DNA of 64,000 nt from the NCBI GenBank assembly GCA_003194525.1, contig NBIV01000218.1:62001-126000 (forward strand), in the 5' to 3' direction. Source of the stretch: Gracilariopsis chorda (lineage: Eukaryota > Rhodophyta > Florideophyceae > Gracilariales > Gracilariaceae). The notes beneath the pieces were generated by a model that saw nothing but the letters and a program-made list of their open reading frames with translations, searched no databases and had not been told where the DNA came from. Positions 23,354 to 35,728 of this stretch are shown one piece after another (positions within the stretch are counted from its first letter, which is position 1; the number at the start of each line of letters is the position of its first letter). Both the position numbers and the translations under genes were made by a program.

Positions 23354-24209
23354 CAGGCGGACGAAGCCTAACTCCGACATACTCTCTAACAGCTAGTCTC
23401 TGCGACAAGGACCACGTTCTCGAAGCAGGTCAACTTGCCGATACATTTTGCTTCATCTCGACTTGCATCAACATGAAGGTCGGCACACCACGACGGGCAG
23501 ATTAGTAACGTTGTGCCTAAAGCGGGACCATTGGCGATTCCCCCGTGATCCCTCAGCGAAGAAATAATCTCGCGGTCCATAAATCACATCACGCACACAA
23601 ACATAGCCGATGACACTCTCCAAGACTTCTTTTACTCCTGAAGTTACAAGGGTAGGGCTTGTGTCCGCAGAATGCAAGCAAGAGGAGAGTCAAGAAATAA
23701 GTGCCAGACCACATCTGAGCCGCAGTGGCGTAAGCTCCCTCATGGGCATTCAAAGAGAACAGGCAAAGCCAAGAGAAATATCCTTTTCGAAGCCTGCAAC
23801 TCGGCAGCTTTGCCGGCTATCACTGTGTTGCCAACTGCTGAAGAAAGACTTCTATGTCCGGCATTATCCCCACCGATACAACGATCTACGCTGTATCTTT
23901 GTGGCTAAGGACGCCGAGAATGTACGAAATATAAAGCGAGCTGCCAGAAAAAGTACGTCGCGGTATACATCGAACTGAAACGAGTATGCAGTTGAGGGTT
24001 GTCGTTATACACCTCTACCCTTCACAATTGTATGTCTCGAAATCCTTTTTGGAAGGGCAGCAGTCTAGTCTTCTACCCTTGGTAAAATAGATGCGCAAGA
24101 TGTACATTGCTTATCGCTGTAGCTGGGTAAGTGTATTGTGAACAACGGAAATCATGTATGGTTTACAAAAGCTCAATTAACTTATTATCTGTATACGTAA
24201 ACATGGCCT

Positions 24210-26198
24210 TTACTTTGCTAAACGTTCAAAGAAGCGCTCAGTTTGCTCAACCATCTCGTTCTTACAAGCAACTTCCTGGCTCTCTCCGGTGTCTTTCTTC
24301 CACCGCAACAGCACAGTACTTTCCACCATCCCAGAGTCATGAAGTGCTTGCAATGCTAGACCTCCATGCTTAGACGAAGCATCAGAGAGCGGTGGTAAGA
24401 AGTTCACACTTCTGCCAATGTAGACCTGAGCAGCAAGCAGAATTGAAAACTGAAGCTCACGTGGAAGTGTGCCATACACCTTGATCACTGGAGAGCCAAC
24501 GTATCTCTTAAAAGACTCAACAATAGTATCAGCTGAACTCATGAACAAACAATCCAATCCCACTCGCACTATAACCCGCATCAAACTCGTATCCGCAGTC
24601 TTAGAATTGGATCGAAGAAGGTTCTCAATCTTCTCACCAGGTGCCTTGCTTTCGATAAGCTCTTTCAGTTGACCTTCTAATGCAAGGTAGGGAACAAGGA
24701 AAGAAATATTGTTCTGACTTAACATATCTGAAAGCTTGCTTAACCCTCGCATAGGATTCCAAAGGCACATGTCAGCAGCTAAGTCGATGTGTAGCCGCTC
24801 GGCCACCTGTCGTACCATGTCTTCTCTCTCCTTTTCATCTGGTACCGAAGCACTTAGTCTTCCGGAAAGCTCGGCAAAGGTATGTACAGCCAAGTTTGCC
24901 CGTCGCTTCGGGTCTTCAACTTCTTGGAGATCACGTCCCAAGAACTTCAACCCAAAGTCCTTCCTATTACTCGGATCTAGCTTGCTAGTAGCGGCTGTAG
25001 CGCCGATAAATCTCCCCAGAAACTCACCACAGCGTGGGTTGTCAATCTCCATATCAGAAAGCTTACGAACAAGTTTGGAAAAGCATTCGCAGAAAATAGT
25101 CCCCTCGATTGGTGAGTCCACTAGACCTGCAAATAACTCGATACTCTTTTCCTGGTGTGTGATCTTCGAACTGAACGTCGCCATTAGTGCCTCATGCACA
25201 AACCCTTTGTAGTTGGGAGCTTTGACTTCGTCTGCAAGAATTTCCTGCACTTCACTTACTGACGGATTACTCCAGTACTCCTCCATCGCTCCCTTTGCCT
25301 TCCTCTTCAAAACCTGTGGGTCCATTAACGCTGACTTAGGCGTAGGCGCCTTCGGAGCTACTTGATGTTGTGGTCTACGAGATACGGGTTGCCAGAAAGT
25401 TGATTTCACCCGTCTCGGATCAGCAGCCTGTGTAGCCCCACTTGCATCCTTGTCTGAGAGTACTCCAAACGAACCAAATGAAGAGCCTCCTGGTCTCAGA
25501 GATCCTACGCGAGAAGCTGATGTCCCAGGCCGAAGGCTCACAGAAAAGCCGCCAGAAATACCCGACAGAGACCGGCTCGGTTGTCTCTCTAGAGTTCTGT
25601 CCAGCCGAGTTTGACCAGACGTGGATCGAGGTTCTGATGGCATGGTCATACGTGGAACGAAGCCTTGCGGAGCACGGTCACGACTTCCCATGCCACCGCG
25701 ACCTCTTCTCTCCCGCGCTGCCTGTTGAGCTTCGTGCTTCTTTCGTTCTTCCTCTTTTGCTTGCTTATGGATCTCGGCAATAGTCTTTGCGCTTGTTTTT
25801 TGTCGCCGTACCTTCCACCCATTTGCACGCTGGTCAACAAGGTCTTGGATCATGAACCTTATTCTAGCCGGGAGGGTGAAGTCGCGACTAAGGTAATCAA
25901 AGCGACAGAAGTACTCGTTAATGACTTTAGATGCGCCAGGGTTCGTCGAAATCTTTGCCCCGGTCTTGCTAACCAGTTTGCACAAAGCTTCCAACACATC
26001 CTCTTCTTTGCTCTCGATGCCCAACTTGAGCAATCTGGAAGGGTAGCACCTCTTGCCCTCTGTCCAAAGCCAAAAAAGGAACGGCTTCTTCTGCTTGAAA
26101 AACGACACCTCGTGATAAACAAGAAGTTCCCCCTTTATTGTTTCACATGTGAATATGGCTGATGGAACAAGCCACGGTTTGACGCTCGCAACACGCAT
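24210..26198 (-). CDS. Truncated eIF4G C-terminal fragment fused to insert sequence, copy 1
   Basis: A 662-codon frame: 54 residues read from the insert, then residues 815-1422 of eIF4G, identical to the native protein. It keeps the last part of MIF4G, the basic linker and the MA3 domain, and loses the N-terminal region with the eIF4E-binding site. Its first ATG overlaps the Dre2 stop codon (TAATG, 26200-26196). The open frame extends a further 38 codons upstream without changing this. See copy 3 for interpretation. Confidence 0.6.
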   Translation of the reverse strand: MRVASVKPWLVPSAIFTCETIKGELLVYHEVSFFKQKKPFLFWLWTEGKRCYPSRLLKLGIESKEEDVLEALCKLVSKTGAKISTNPGASKVINEYFCRFDYLSRDFTLPARIRFMIQDLVDQRANGWKVRRQKTSAKTIAEIHKQAKEEERKKHEAQQAARERRGRGGMGSRDRAPQGFVPRMTMPSEPRSTSGQTRLDRTLERQPSRSLSGISGGFSVSLRPGTSASRVGSLRPGGSSFGSFGVLSDKDASGATQAADPRRVKSTFWQPVSRRPQHQVAPKAPTPKSALMDPQVLKRKAKGAMEEYWSNPSVSEVQEILADEVKAPNYKGFVHEALMATFSSKITHQEKSIELFAGLVDSPIEGTIFCECFSKLVRKLSDMEIDNPRCGEFLGRFIGATAATSKLDPSNRKDFGLKFLGRDLQEVEDPKRRANLAVHTFAELSGRLSASVPDEKEREDMVRQVAERLHIDLAADMCLWNPMRGLSKLSDMLSQNNISFLVPYLALEGQLKELIESKAPGEKIENLLRSNSKTADTSLMRVIVRVGLDCLFMSSADTIVESFKRYVGSPVIKVYGTLPRELQFSILLAAQVYIGRSVNFLPPLSDASSKHGGLALQALHDSGMVESTVLLRWKKDTGESQEVACKNEMVEQTERFFERLAK

Positions 26199-26779
26199 TA
26201 GATGTCGGAAGTCATAAACGAAGAAGGGATGGCAACCTTTTCGCCTGGTTTGAAGGGTGGGAGACCAAGGTATGGGCAACTGGCACATCGGAAGGCATCC
26301 CCGAGAGAACAACTACCGCACGAGCTTTTTTGTGGTTTCGATTCCTGCTGCTCTTTTTCGTACACCTCTGCAAGCCCGCATGAACAATCCTTGCACGGTT
26401 TACGCTTTCCTTTGTCATCAGTGGAGCATCCTTTGCCATCGCCATCTGGAATTCCGTCTCTCTGAAGAAGGTCGTCTTCATCGACGAGTGGTACTTGCTC
26501 GTTAGACGAAAGAGCGGCCGCCCAAGCACTGGACTTTGATGCCTGCGGAGCGCTGGCAAGAGAAACAGAGGTACCTTGTTCGTAATTTGGAAGGCTTGCG
26601 CTCAAAGTAGACTGCGATGCTTTCTTGATGTCGATGAAACCCGCCAAAGTCAAGCGAACTTTCACTTCTTCTGGGGATTCTGAAGGCGGGATTGTTACAG
26701 CAACCTGAGTTCCCGGACTTGCTGATGACGCATATGCTGTCAGAGATTCCTGGTCAACCTTTGTAAGTGCGGCTATCAT
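26198..26779 (-). CDS. DRE2: Dre2/anamorsin (CIAPIN1), C-terminal Fe-S domain, copy 1
   Basis: Frame identical to copy 3, with both cysteine motifs intact. It lacks the N-terminal part of the family in this frame. See the copy 3 entry for domain positions and doubts about the 5' end. Confidence 0.8.
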   Translation of the reverse strand: MIAALTKVDQESLTAYASSASPGTQVAVTIPPSESPEEVKVRLTLAGFIDIKKASQSTLSASLPNYEQGTSVSLASAPQASKSSAWAAALSSNEQVPLVDEDDLLQRDGIPDGDGKGCSTDDKGKRKPCKDCSCGLAEVYEKEQQESKPQKSSCGSCSLGDAFRCASCPYLGLPPFKPGEKVAIPSSFMTSDI

Positions 26780-28114
26780 AGTGATTAACGAAATCAAACG
26801 AAGTCCGATGAAGCTCAGAAAACGGAATCGCCGGAATGCTTTGGTCTGTTGCGTCTTCCGCTGCTCTTCCAGGATTTCGTTCTGACCGGGGTGACGACGA
26901 TGGCCGCCTTGCGGCCCCCGTCGTCAGTTCCATTGGTTACTGACCATAGAAATCAAGATGACATCAGTGTCGCAGCAGTACACTGACATGAGCACCTCCT
27001 GTGCGTACTGATAAGGCCGCTTTCTACGTTTGAAAATGGACATGCGTTCTTGGCACTGCACCAGGAAAGAAATAAACATAATTCATGTTCCCTTAGCGAA
27101 AAATTAAAAGCAAATCTGATAGAACGATTCTGGCAGTGTCTCGTCCGTGGGGTCGCTCAAGAGCGACCCCAAAATCGTGGACAATGGACAAGATAGATTT
27201 TTGTCCATTTCCATATGTGGAAAGGGCCTTACATACTTGGGTATCCACTCTAGCACTGCGTTCAAGTAGGCTACCATGTACGTGTAGTGGGCCTTGCTGG
27301 GAAAAGATTTGGCGCCACAGCCGAAACTTGGTGCTTCCAAGAACGACAGCCACACCTGAGACCGCGTTGGAAGTCAAGGAACCGTGATGGGTCTCTGATT
27401 CAACGCAGATGCCAAGAAAACGTGATACGCCAGATCTGCCTTGACGCTGCGCGCCTTTCTACAGACGTATTCTGGAGGACGTGGTGGAAATCCCGGAGCA
27501 ACGTGAGGAGTGGACGGGACGCGTCAGCAGCGAAATGGATCCGATTTCGGCCTCCCTGCAGAAGCCTCACGCCGCATTGGCATTGTGAGGGTATGCTGGA
27601 CTGTCATGAAACAAGGATGCTGCAAGTGGGATGAAGCAATCATTGCCGATGTTACAAAGATCTGATTGTTCTTAGAAGAACCACTTACGACGCCGTAATT
27701 GTGTGTTTAGCTGCGATGCCGAGCTAACACCTATATCTGTAGAGGGTAACAGATTAGGCAGTAAGGCATCGCAACAACAATAAATCACAACATGACTACC
27801 ACCACCAACGCAGATGCCGTTATCAACACTTGCACCGTGCATCAACCCTTCGAAGCTCTTCGAAATTCTCCTAGTAATCACTAGTTCAGTGGCGTTAGAA
27901 TCATTTCGAAAAACGACTTTCACATGCTTGTCCACGACGCCCAATTGACATTTGGTTGTACACATTGGAAACTCTTTGCGCCCCATACTTCGTCTAGCAC
28001 CATCCGAATCATCAGTAAGAACATGGCCAGAGAAGTTGCTGGTTGATCTGGAGAGAGAGGGTTTTTCTTAGATCAGTCTCTACCGCAGTCTCGGAATTAT
28101 GGACAGGAGTCCAC

Positions 28115-28573
28115 ATGAACACGCGCGGAGATCGCATCCCTTTTACCACATGTTCAACTTGTCCCCTTCCCAACTCACCTTTTCACGTTCAAACCGCGCT
28201 CTCCTCGCAGGTTTTGGACCCTGCCTGTCATTCGGGAGATGTTGAGCAATATCTGAAGAGTGGTGACCATAATATACAGAAAGTACAACGGCTATTAGCT
28301 GCAAGTGCTGCATCGGTCATCCCTACTCCGTATTTCTACGTTGCGGACTTTCACGAGACAGGTGCGTCGTCTCGGATGAAGGCCGTCAGGCGACTGAACG
28401 TGCTTGGAATGTACTGCTATCAGAACATAGAAGCGTACCGGTCCCTTTTTCAGTATACCCATATTTTCCAACTCAATGCCGTAGCACGAGCATCTACAGC
28501 AGCTCAAACCCCGGGCTCAAAACATCAATCGTTCCCAGCTCGTACTGCGTGTCTGTATCAATGGGAGCCGTGA
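28115..28573 (+). CDS. Hypothetical protein, copy 1 (frameshifted near its end)
   Basis: The same unrecognised frame as 47171-47662 in copy 3. One G is missing near 28564, so the last dozen codons of copy 3 are lost and the frame stops early. Confidence 0.2.
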   Translation: MNTRGDRIPFTTCSTCPLPNSPFHVQTALSSQVLDPACHSGDVEQYLKSGDHNIQKVQRLLAASAASVIPTPYFYVADFHETGASSRMKAVRRLNVLGMYCYQNIEAYRSLFQYTHIFQLNAVARASTAAQTPGSKHQSFPARTACLYQWEP

Positions 28574-29281
28574 ATACCGTCATTCCTGACATTCAGATAG
28601 CGTGAGCATGAAAGACCGAAGGGAGAAAGTGCGCATCATGCAACATTGCGCAACATTGCCTTTTACAGCTAATTTGAAGGAGAGTAACGTCTTACTGTAG
28701 GTCGGGTGGTTGTAGACCCTGGTCTGTGCTTGGGGCTCTACATCTGGATAGCAAATGGTAGCAGTGTACCAAGCGTAGGCAGCAAAACACTAAAGGCACA
28801 GTGCAAACGGTGCTGATGTTGTTTGGCCGGAAGCGTCTGCACATGGGGAAATATGTACCAAGGGTACTGCTGATCGCAGTCACCATGTATGATACAGGTC
28901 CGAAGAATGTCCCGTGCAAATTGCTGAAAATCGGACATTTTCTGTAGCCTTCACCACTAATGTGTTAAACTTTGAAGCACATTTGGAGTGAGAAGCCATA
29001 ATTTTGCTCCCCCAGTAGACACGGATTCATCCGTTTAGCTATGCACCATGAAAAGAGTTAGCAATCGATCCTTCTGAGTTGGAGCAGCACGTGCAAAACG
29101 AACGTCTCTCTCTCCAAGTTGGACATTCCAACTCTTCGTGACCTAGAGCTTCGTTTTGCTTCCTGGCCCTGACCCGTATTGTGGCTGAATCTCACTTCAA
29201 CGGCAAAGTACTGCCAGCTCCGTCCTCATTCAAAGGCCCACCCTCCTTATCTTAAAGTTGATTCGTTCTACATCAAGAATA

Positions 29282-30237
29282 ATGACTACGAGCAGAGTTT
29301 ATGGAGTCAATCGTACGTCGGCACGCTTCACAGTGAATGGATATATTAGCACGTTTACTCCGATAGGCAGTTTCAAATCGGCCAAAACTTGCGGAACCAG
29401 GCGTATGAAAGCAATTCATGGCTTCCGGGCTGTTGATAGTTCATCTGATTCCTTGGCGTATCCAACCGGGAAAAGAAAGTCTGACACTAGAGTGTTTCTC
29501 GATATTGGGTTTAGAACCGGAGAAGTCATATCATTGCCTCAGGAGGAATCAAACACCTCCGTGCTCTTCGCTTCAAAAACGGTGACGAATTCGTTTTATT
29601 CAATGGAGCAGGAGATTCTGCTACAGCTGCTCTTCAAAACAAAACAGCCGTTGTCCTCGAAGCTCGTTATAAAACCACCCATTTGAAAGCTCAGTTTTCG
29701 GCACTTATAGCGGTACCGAAAAACTGGATCGAGATCAGACTCTATTGTCGAAAAACTCACTGAACTTGGTGCTGATTGCATCACTTTCATGAGGACTAAG
29801 CGAACCATTGCAACTATGCCATCCGCAAACAAGCTAGAGAGATGGAACCGCATTGCAATAGCCGCTTCAAAGCAGTCTTTACGAGACGTACCTCCAGAGA
29901 TAGCCGCTATAGACTTTTCCAGCGCCTTGGAAACTGTAGTTCTGCATCCCTTGCCATTCCTGCTATGTTCTATGGGAGATCTCTTGCTAAGCAGTTCTTG
30001 TCAGACTAGGATACGAAGAGAAAGCAAGCTTTGGTGATTGTTGGACCAGAAGGGGGATTTGAGATGTCAGAAGCTAGGCAGCTAACGGAGGCTGGGGCAA
30101 TCCCAGTATCTCTGGGGAGTAATAGACTACGAATCGAGACTGCTGCAATTGTCTCGGTAGCACTTATTAGCCAAATTCTTTACACGACTATGATCAGGGA
30201 AGATGAAGCCAGCAACAAGTCTAAAAGTCACACTTGA
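29282..30237 (+). pseudogene. RsmE-type 16S rRNA m3U methyltransferase, copy 1, three frameshifts
   Basis: Corresponds to the intact 48339-49295. Relative to copy 3 it lacks a T near 29550, has an extra A in the run near 29720, and lacks an A near 30022. The SPOUT C-terminus (VGPEGGFEMSEAR) is still readable in its own frame. All three changes are one-base indels in short runs, so consensus error is as likely as decay. Confidence 0.75.
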
Positions 30238-30417
30238 ATCCTTGTTCATTCATAATTGTAGACTTCCTGTGGGTGACTACCGCTTTTGAGTGACGTATAC
30301 AGCAACATTTTGCAAGCCGAGAACCTCCGACTAAGACGACGAAAATATGTCCATGACGTCCATAACGTTTCGAAAAGCTTTCCCTTCACTATTCGCATGA
30401 ACCAGTGCCAACGAGTC

Positions 30418-30702
30418 TCAACAGCTACAACACCATGCACAAGTTTTTTTGCAGCATTTCTTCTCAGGGGTTTTCACAAAAAACCTCGGTCTCATCCTGA
30501 GCTTGAATTTACCAGGGATTGGAAACGGTTTGCAATTGCAATGAGATGTGTGCGAAGATTTAGAAGATGAACTGGATGACTTCGATGAGCAATGAGACGT
30601 GGACGAAGAACTGCAATAACACGAATGTTGACTGGGAGGGACAACATTCAATGTTTGCTGTTGAATAAGAAAGAATGGTTGCATTCCGCAGTTGCCGCAC
30701 AT
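30418..30702 (-). CDS. Small Cys-rich protein, copy 1
   Basis: Identical 94-codon frame to copy 3 (49476-49760), intact although it lies close to the indel-rich stretch of this copy. Confidence 0.35.
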   Translation of the reverse strand: MCGNCGMQPFFLIQQQTLNVVPPSQHSCYCSSSSTSHCSSKSSSSSSKSSHTSHCNCKPFPIPGKFKLRMRPRFFVKTPEKKCCKKTCAWCCSC

Positions 30703-33700
30703 GTGTGGTATAATACGCAATGTTGTTATTGCTTTTGTGGCCGTGTTCCTAATACCGAAAGCACGATAAGAGTTTTAGAAGAGAAGCCTTCTCTATCAAG
30801 GAAGGCCAGCCAATATGCAATGCTTAGATAGGGTTCGATACACAGGCGGAAAGGAAGACTTCGTCTAATGGGGAATTTGTTCGGTTCCGAGAATCGCGGT
30901 CCTTATATAGTGAGATGCGGATCCTACATATTGTGCGCCTTACTCTTTTTTCCCCCTACTTCTCCCTGAACGGTATTTGACTATCACAATCCTAGACGCC
31001 GTGCACCTGGAGCTGATGCATATCTCAGTGCGAGTCCTTTGGAATTGTTTGTTTCAATGTCTTTGCTGTATGAACGGTACAGTAAGATATCAGGTACACA
31101 AACGAAAACACGGACACGTGACTTTGTGTTAAGGATACACATCCATGTTCACAGCATATGTCAAAGACCGACCACCAGGGAGCAATTCCGATGAGTATGA
31201 CCTACACGTGCTTGTTTGAGGCAGTCTGTTTAGTAAATGCTATCAAGGGCTACACGGCAGTCCTTTTTGAAATGGCGGGCAGTGTTCAAGAGCAGCACCA
31301 GTGAGTCATGCCGCAGTGCGAAATGGAGCAGAGCGAGGGTCGAGTCTGGCGAGGTCGTTGTCACAACGAAAATATCGAGCGCATTTCCAAATAGGTAAAG
31401 GTTGAGTTCCTTGGTTTCCTGCGGAAAAGAGAATATCTATAGACGATACTTCTACCCACAATTCAGCAATTAGGCATTGAGGCCCATAATAAGCAACAAC
31501 AACAACAAAGGTTGAGAAGGACATAGTAGGTAGAGGGGCAGACCTCTATCATAGAGCTTCATCGCTAAACTATTACTTCCGTTGGGATAACAGTAACAAA
31601 GCTTCCCTAACCCTTGCTAGATTCGTGTTCGGGCATATGGTTCGTACCCCTGGTAACTGCCATCATTCCCTTGGCGCCTTGTACCCTTCCATAGTACGAC
31701 GCCGTACAAAGCTTTTTCAACTTCCAGTGCTCCGAACGTCCCAAGCTATCCACACAAGAGGCCTTCCATACATATTGCGGCCTGTTTTCTCCGTAAACCA
31801 CTCTTCTAAGTTCACTCCTTCCACACGTATGGCAAGGAGAGAGCGTGACGGACTCTGCTCATAATGCCACTGACAAAGAAATCGTGATTTCTGGGCTTCA
31901 GGGCATGTGAAACCCGTACCAAGGGTATACAAGCCGATTCCTCTCGGCTCAGAATTTTCTTTCGCTGAGACAGGCACGCCACAAGAAGCCGAGTTGCAGA
32001 TGCCAATTAAGATACTGCGCCAGATCCTTCGACACTGGTTTCGAGGCGTCCGGGTCTCCGTTGGGGACATTGCGCGAGTCCATTTCGCTCCAACCGCCTA
32101 ATGCCATATGTGGCGCAAAGCGGTCGGAACGGAGTCAAACGTGCCACTGGAACGCGGCGGGAACGTGGCGCGCAAGACCTAAAATTGGGTTCGTTCCTAT
32201 AGTTATTGTTTGAGTGGTGGCAAAGAAGTTGTTCCGTGGCATATGGTCCCCGCTGAAGCAAAGCAGTTTTAAGCAATCAACTAAGGGAATGGTCACCTTG
32301 CCACTCGGATTCCCACCATTTAGGTGTTCCCAAAGAGCACGCGAGCTATTGCATAGTCGGTACATTTGCCAAGTCGAAGGATATGTGTGAGTATGTGCGT
32401 GAGTGTGTTTATACTGCATAAAATATTTGTTTTGGGCATCGTGATTAATAGGCTGCTTCTGTGATCCGAAACTAAGGTGTGAAGCCCGCTCTCGCTTTTT
32501 ATGCAGTACATCTCAACGAAAGTGTGACGGACTTCTAGCAATCCGCTAACCTTTAACCGCTACTCCATCTCGTAAACGATGTACAGTCGACCTGCGATGC
32601 GTTAATTCGTCCCGCTGGACTGTACGAAATAATGCACAAACAGAACAGGGCTCCGCAAGCGTCAACGCTAAATGGAGATGCGCTTGGGTCTACTAGGGAA
32701 CTTTACCATGAAGTAGATAAATGGTCTTCTACATCCTAGGAGCTCATACTGTTGTCACAGAATTCCGCTCATGTAAACCAACACACATACAAAGAAGGCG
32801 TCGAACCCCAGAAGTTCCATACGAGCTAACTTTGAAGGTTAGGATTTGACTGTATGAGTGGTCCATGTTGTTCTTGTTTGATGCAGGCGGACGAGGCCTA
32901 ACTCCGACATACTCTCTAACAGCTCGTCTCTGCGACAAGGACCACGTTCTCGAAGCAGATCAACTTGCCGATACATTTTGCTTCATCTCGACTTGCATCA
33001 ACATGAAGGTCGGCACACCACGACGGGCAGATTAGTAACGTTGTGCCTAAAGCGGGACCATTGGCGATTCCCCCGTGATCCCTCAGCGAAGAAATAATCT
33101 CGCGGTCCATAAATCACATCACGCACACAAACATAGCCGATGACACTCTCCAAGACTTCCTTTACTCCTGAAGTTACAAGGGTAGGGCTTGTGTCCGCAG
33201 AATGCAAGCAAGAGGAGAGTCAAGAAATAAGTGCCAGACCACATCTGAGCCGCAGTGGCGTAAGCTCCCTCATGGGCATTCAAAGAGAACAGGCAAAGCC
33301 AAGAGAAATATCCTTTTCGAAGCCTGCAACTCGGCAGCTTTGCCGGCTATCACTGTGTTGCCAACTGCTGAAGAAAGACTTCTATGTCCGGCATTATCCC
33401 CACCGATACAACGATCTACGCTGTATCTTTGTGGCTAAGGACGCCGAGAATGTACGAAATATAAAGCGAGCTGCCAGAAAAAGTACGTCGCGGTATACAT
33501 CGAACTGAAACGAGTATGCAGTTGAGGGTTGTCGTTATACACCTCTACCCTTCACAATTGTATGTCTCGAAATCCTTTTTGGAAGGGCAGCAGTCTAGTC
33601 TTCTACCCTTGGTAAAATAGATGCGCAAGATGTACATTGCTTATCGCTGTAGCTGGGTAAGTGTATTGTGAACAACGGAAATCATGTATGGTTTACAAAA

Positions 33701-33739
33701 GCTCAATTAACTTATTATCTGTATACGTAAACATGGCCT

Positions 33740-35728
33740 TTACTTTGCTAAACGTTCAAAGAAGCGCTCAGTTTGCTCAACCATCTCGTTCTTACAAGCA
33801 ACTTCCTGGCTCTCTCCGGTGTCTTTCTTCCACCGCAACAGCACAGTACTTTCCACCATCCCAGAGTCATGAAGTGCTTGCAATGCTAGACCTCCATGCT
33901 TAGACGAAGCATCAGAGAGCGGTGGTAAGAAGTTCACACTTCTGCCAATGTAGACCTGAGCAGCAAGCAGAATTGAAAACTGAAGCTCACGTGGAAGTGT
34001 GCCATACACCTTGATCACTGGAGAGCCAACGTATCTCTTAAAAGACTCAACAATAGTATCAGCTGAACTCATGAACAAACAATCCAATCCCACTCGCACT
34101 ATAACCCGCATCAAACTCGTATCCGCAGTCTTAGAATTGGATCGAAGAAGGTTCTCAATCTTCTCACCAGGTGCCTTGCTTTCGATAAGCTCTTTCAGTT
34201 GACCTTCTAATGCAAGGTAGGGAACAAGGAAAGAAATATTGTTCTGACTTAACATATCTGAAAGCTTGCTTAACCCTCGCATAGGATTCCAAAGGCACAT
34301 GTCAGCAGCTAAGTCGATGTGTAGCCGCTCGGCCACCTGTCGTACCATGTCTTCTCTCTCCTTTTCATCTGGTACCGAAGCACTTAGTCTTCCGGAAAGC
34401 TCGGCAAAGGTATGTACAGCCAAGTTTGCCCGTCGCTTCGGGTCTTCAACTTCTTGGAGATCACGTCCCAAGAACTTCAACCCAAAGTCCTTCCTATTAC
34501 TCGGATCTAGCTTGCTAGTAGCGGCTGTAGCGCCGATAAATCTCCCCAGAAACTCACCACAGCGTGGGTTGTCAATCTCCATATCAGAAAGCTTACGAAC
34601 AAGTTTGGAAAAGCATTCGCAGAAAATAGTCCCCTCGATTGGTGAGTCCACTAGACCTGCAAATAACTCGATACTCTTTTCCTGGTGTGTGATCTTCGAA
34701 CTGAACGTCGCCATTAGTGCCTCATGCACAAACCCTTTGTAGTTGGGAGCTTTGACTTCGTCTGCAAGAATTTCCTGCACTTCACTTACTGACGGATTAC
34801 TCCAGTACTCCTCCATCGCTCCCTTTGCCTTCCTCTTCAAAACCTGTGGGTCCATTAACGCTGACTTAGGCGTAGGCGCCTTCGGAGCTACTTGATGTTG
34901 TGGTCTACGAGATACGGGTTGCCAGAAAGTTGATTTCACCCGTCTCGGATCAGCAGCCTGTGTAGCCCCACTTGCATCCTTGTCTGAGAGTACTCCAAAC
35001 GAACCAAATGAAGAGCCTCCTGGTCTCAGAGATCCTACGCGAGAAGCTGATGTCCCAGGCCGAAGGCTCACAGAAAAGCCGCCAGAAATACCCGACAGAG
35101 ACCGGCTCGGTTGTCTCTCTAGAGTTCTGTCCAGCCGAGTTTGACCAGACGTGGATCGAGGTTCTGATGGCATGGTCATACGTGGAACGAAGCCTTGCGG
35201 AGCACGGTCACGACTTCCCATGCCACCGCGACCTCTTCTCTCCCGCGCTGCCTGTTGAGCTTCGTGCTTCTTTCGTTCTTCCTCTTTTGCTTGCTTATGG
35301 ATCTCGGCAATAGTCTTTGCGCTTGTTTTTTGTCGCCGTACCTTCCACCCATTTGCACGCTGGTCAACAAGGTCTTGGATCATGAACCTTATTCTAGCCG
35401 GGAGGGTGAAGTCGCGACTAAGGTAATCAAAGCGACAGAAGTACTCGTTAATGACTTTAGATGCGCCAGGGTTCGTCGAAATCTTTGCCCCGGTCTTGCT
35501 AACCAGTTTGCACAAAGCTTCCAACACATCCTCTTCTTTGCTCTCGATGCCCAACTTGAGCAATCTGGAAGGGTAGCACCTCTTGCCCTCTGTCCAAAGC
35601 CAAAAAAGGAACGGCTTCTTCTGCTTGAAAAACGACACCTCGTGATAAACAAGAAGTTCCCCCTTTATTGTTTCACATGTGAATATGGCTGATGGAACAA
35701 GCCACGGTTTGACGCTCGCAACACGCAT
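33740..35728 (-). CDS. Truncated eIF4G C-terminal fragment, copy 2
   Basis: Identical 662-codon frame to copies 1 and 3; no indel despite dense indels immediately upstream in this copy. The ATG overlaps the TAA that ends the Dre2 frame. Confidence 0.6.
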   Translation of the reverse strand: MRVASVKPWLVPSAIFTCETIKGELLVYHEVSFFKQKKPFLFWLWTEGKRCYPSRLLKLGIESKEEDVLEALCKLVSKTGAKISTNPGASKVINEYFCRFDYLSRDFTLPARIRFMIQDLVDQRANGWKVRRQKTSAKTIAEIHKQAKEEERKKHEAQQAARERRGRGGMGSRDRAPQGFVPRMTMPSEPRSTSGQTRLDRTLERQPSRSLSGISGGFSVSLRPGTSASRVGSLRPGGSSFGSFGVLSDKDASGATQAADPRRVKSTFWQPVSRRPQHQVAPKAPTPKSALMDPQVLKRKAKGAMEEYWSNPSVSEVQEILADEVKAPNYKGFVHEALMATFSSKITHQEKSIELFAGLVDSPIEGTIFCECFSKLVRKLSDMEIDNPRCGEFLGRFIGATAATSKLDPSNRKDFGLKFLGRDLQEVEDPKRRANLAVHTFAELSGRLSASVPDEKEREDMVRQVAERLHIDLAADMCLWNPMRGLSKLSDMLSQNNISFLVPYLALEGQLKELIESKAPGEKIENLLRSNSKTADTSLMRVIVRVGLDCLFMSSADTIVESFKRYVGSPVIKVYGTLPRELQFSILLAAQVYIGRSVNFLPPLSDASSKHGGLALQALHDSGMVESTVLLRWKKDTGESQEVACKNEMVEQTERFFERLAK

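Larger units (their letters stand above)
23354..32883. repeat. Array unit copy 1
   Basis: Arm 23354-26036, insert 26037-32883. The left end of its arm carries the same four substitutions as copy 4 (23365, 23395, 23429, 23630), but the right end of the arm has the internal type (A at 25986). Indels relative to copy 3 cluster between about 28560 and 31600. Confidence 0.93.

Noticed and set aside
24210-26312. Longer 700-codon version of the truncated eIF4G frame
   Set aside because: Starts at TTG; the extra 38 codons overlap the Dre2 coding end in another frame. The TAATG start at 26198 is the more meaningful one.
32760-32860. tRNA-like GGGGTTCGACGCC box with a TTAGCTCGTATGG stretch on the minus strand
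   Set aside because: The spacing leaves no room for an anticodon arm, and no acceptor stem can be drawn.
26037-32883. Insert as a classical transposon or integrated virus
   Set aside because: No terminal inverted repeats, target-site duplication, transposase, reverse transcriptase or integrase frame recognised; the recognisable genes are cellular.
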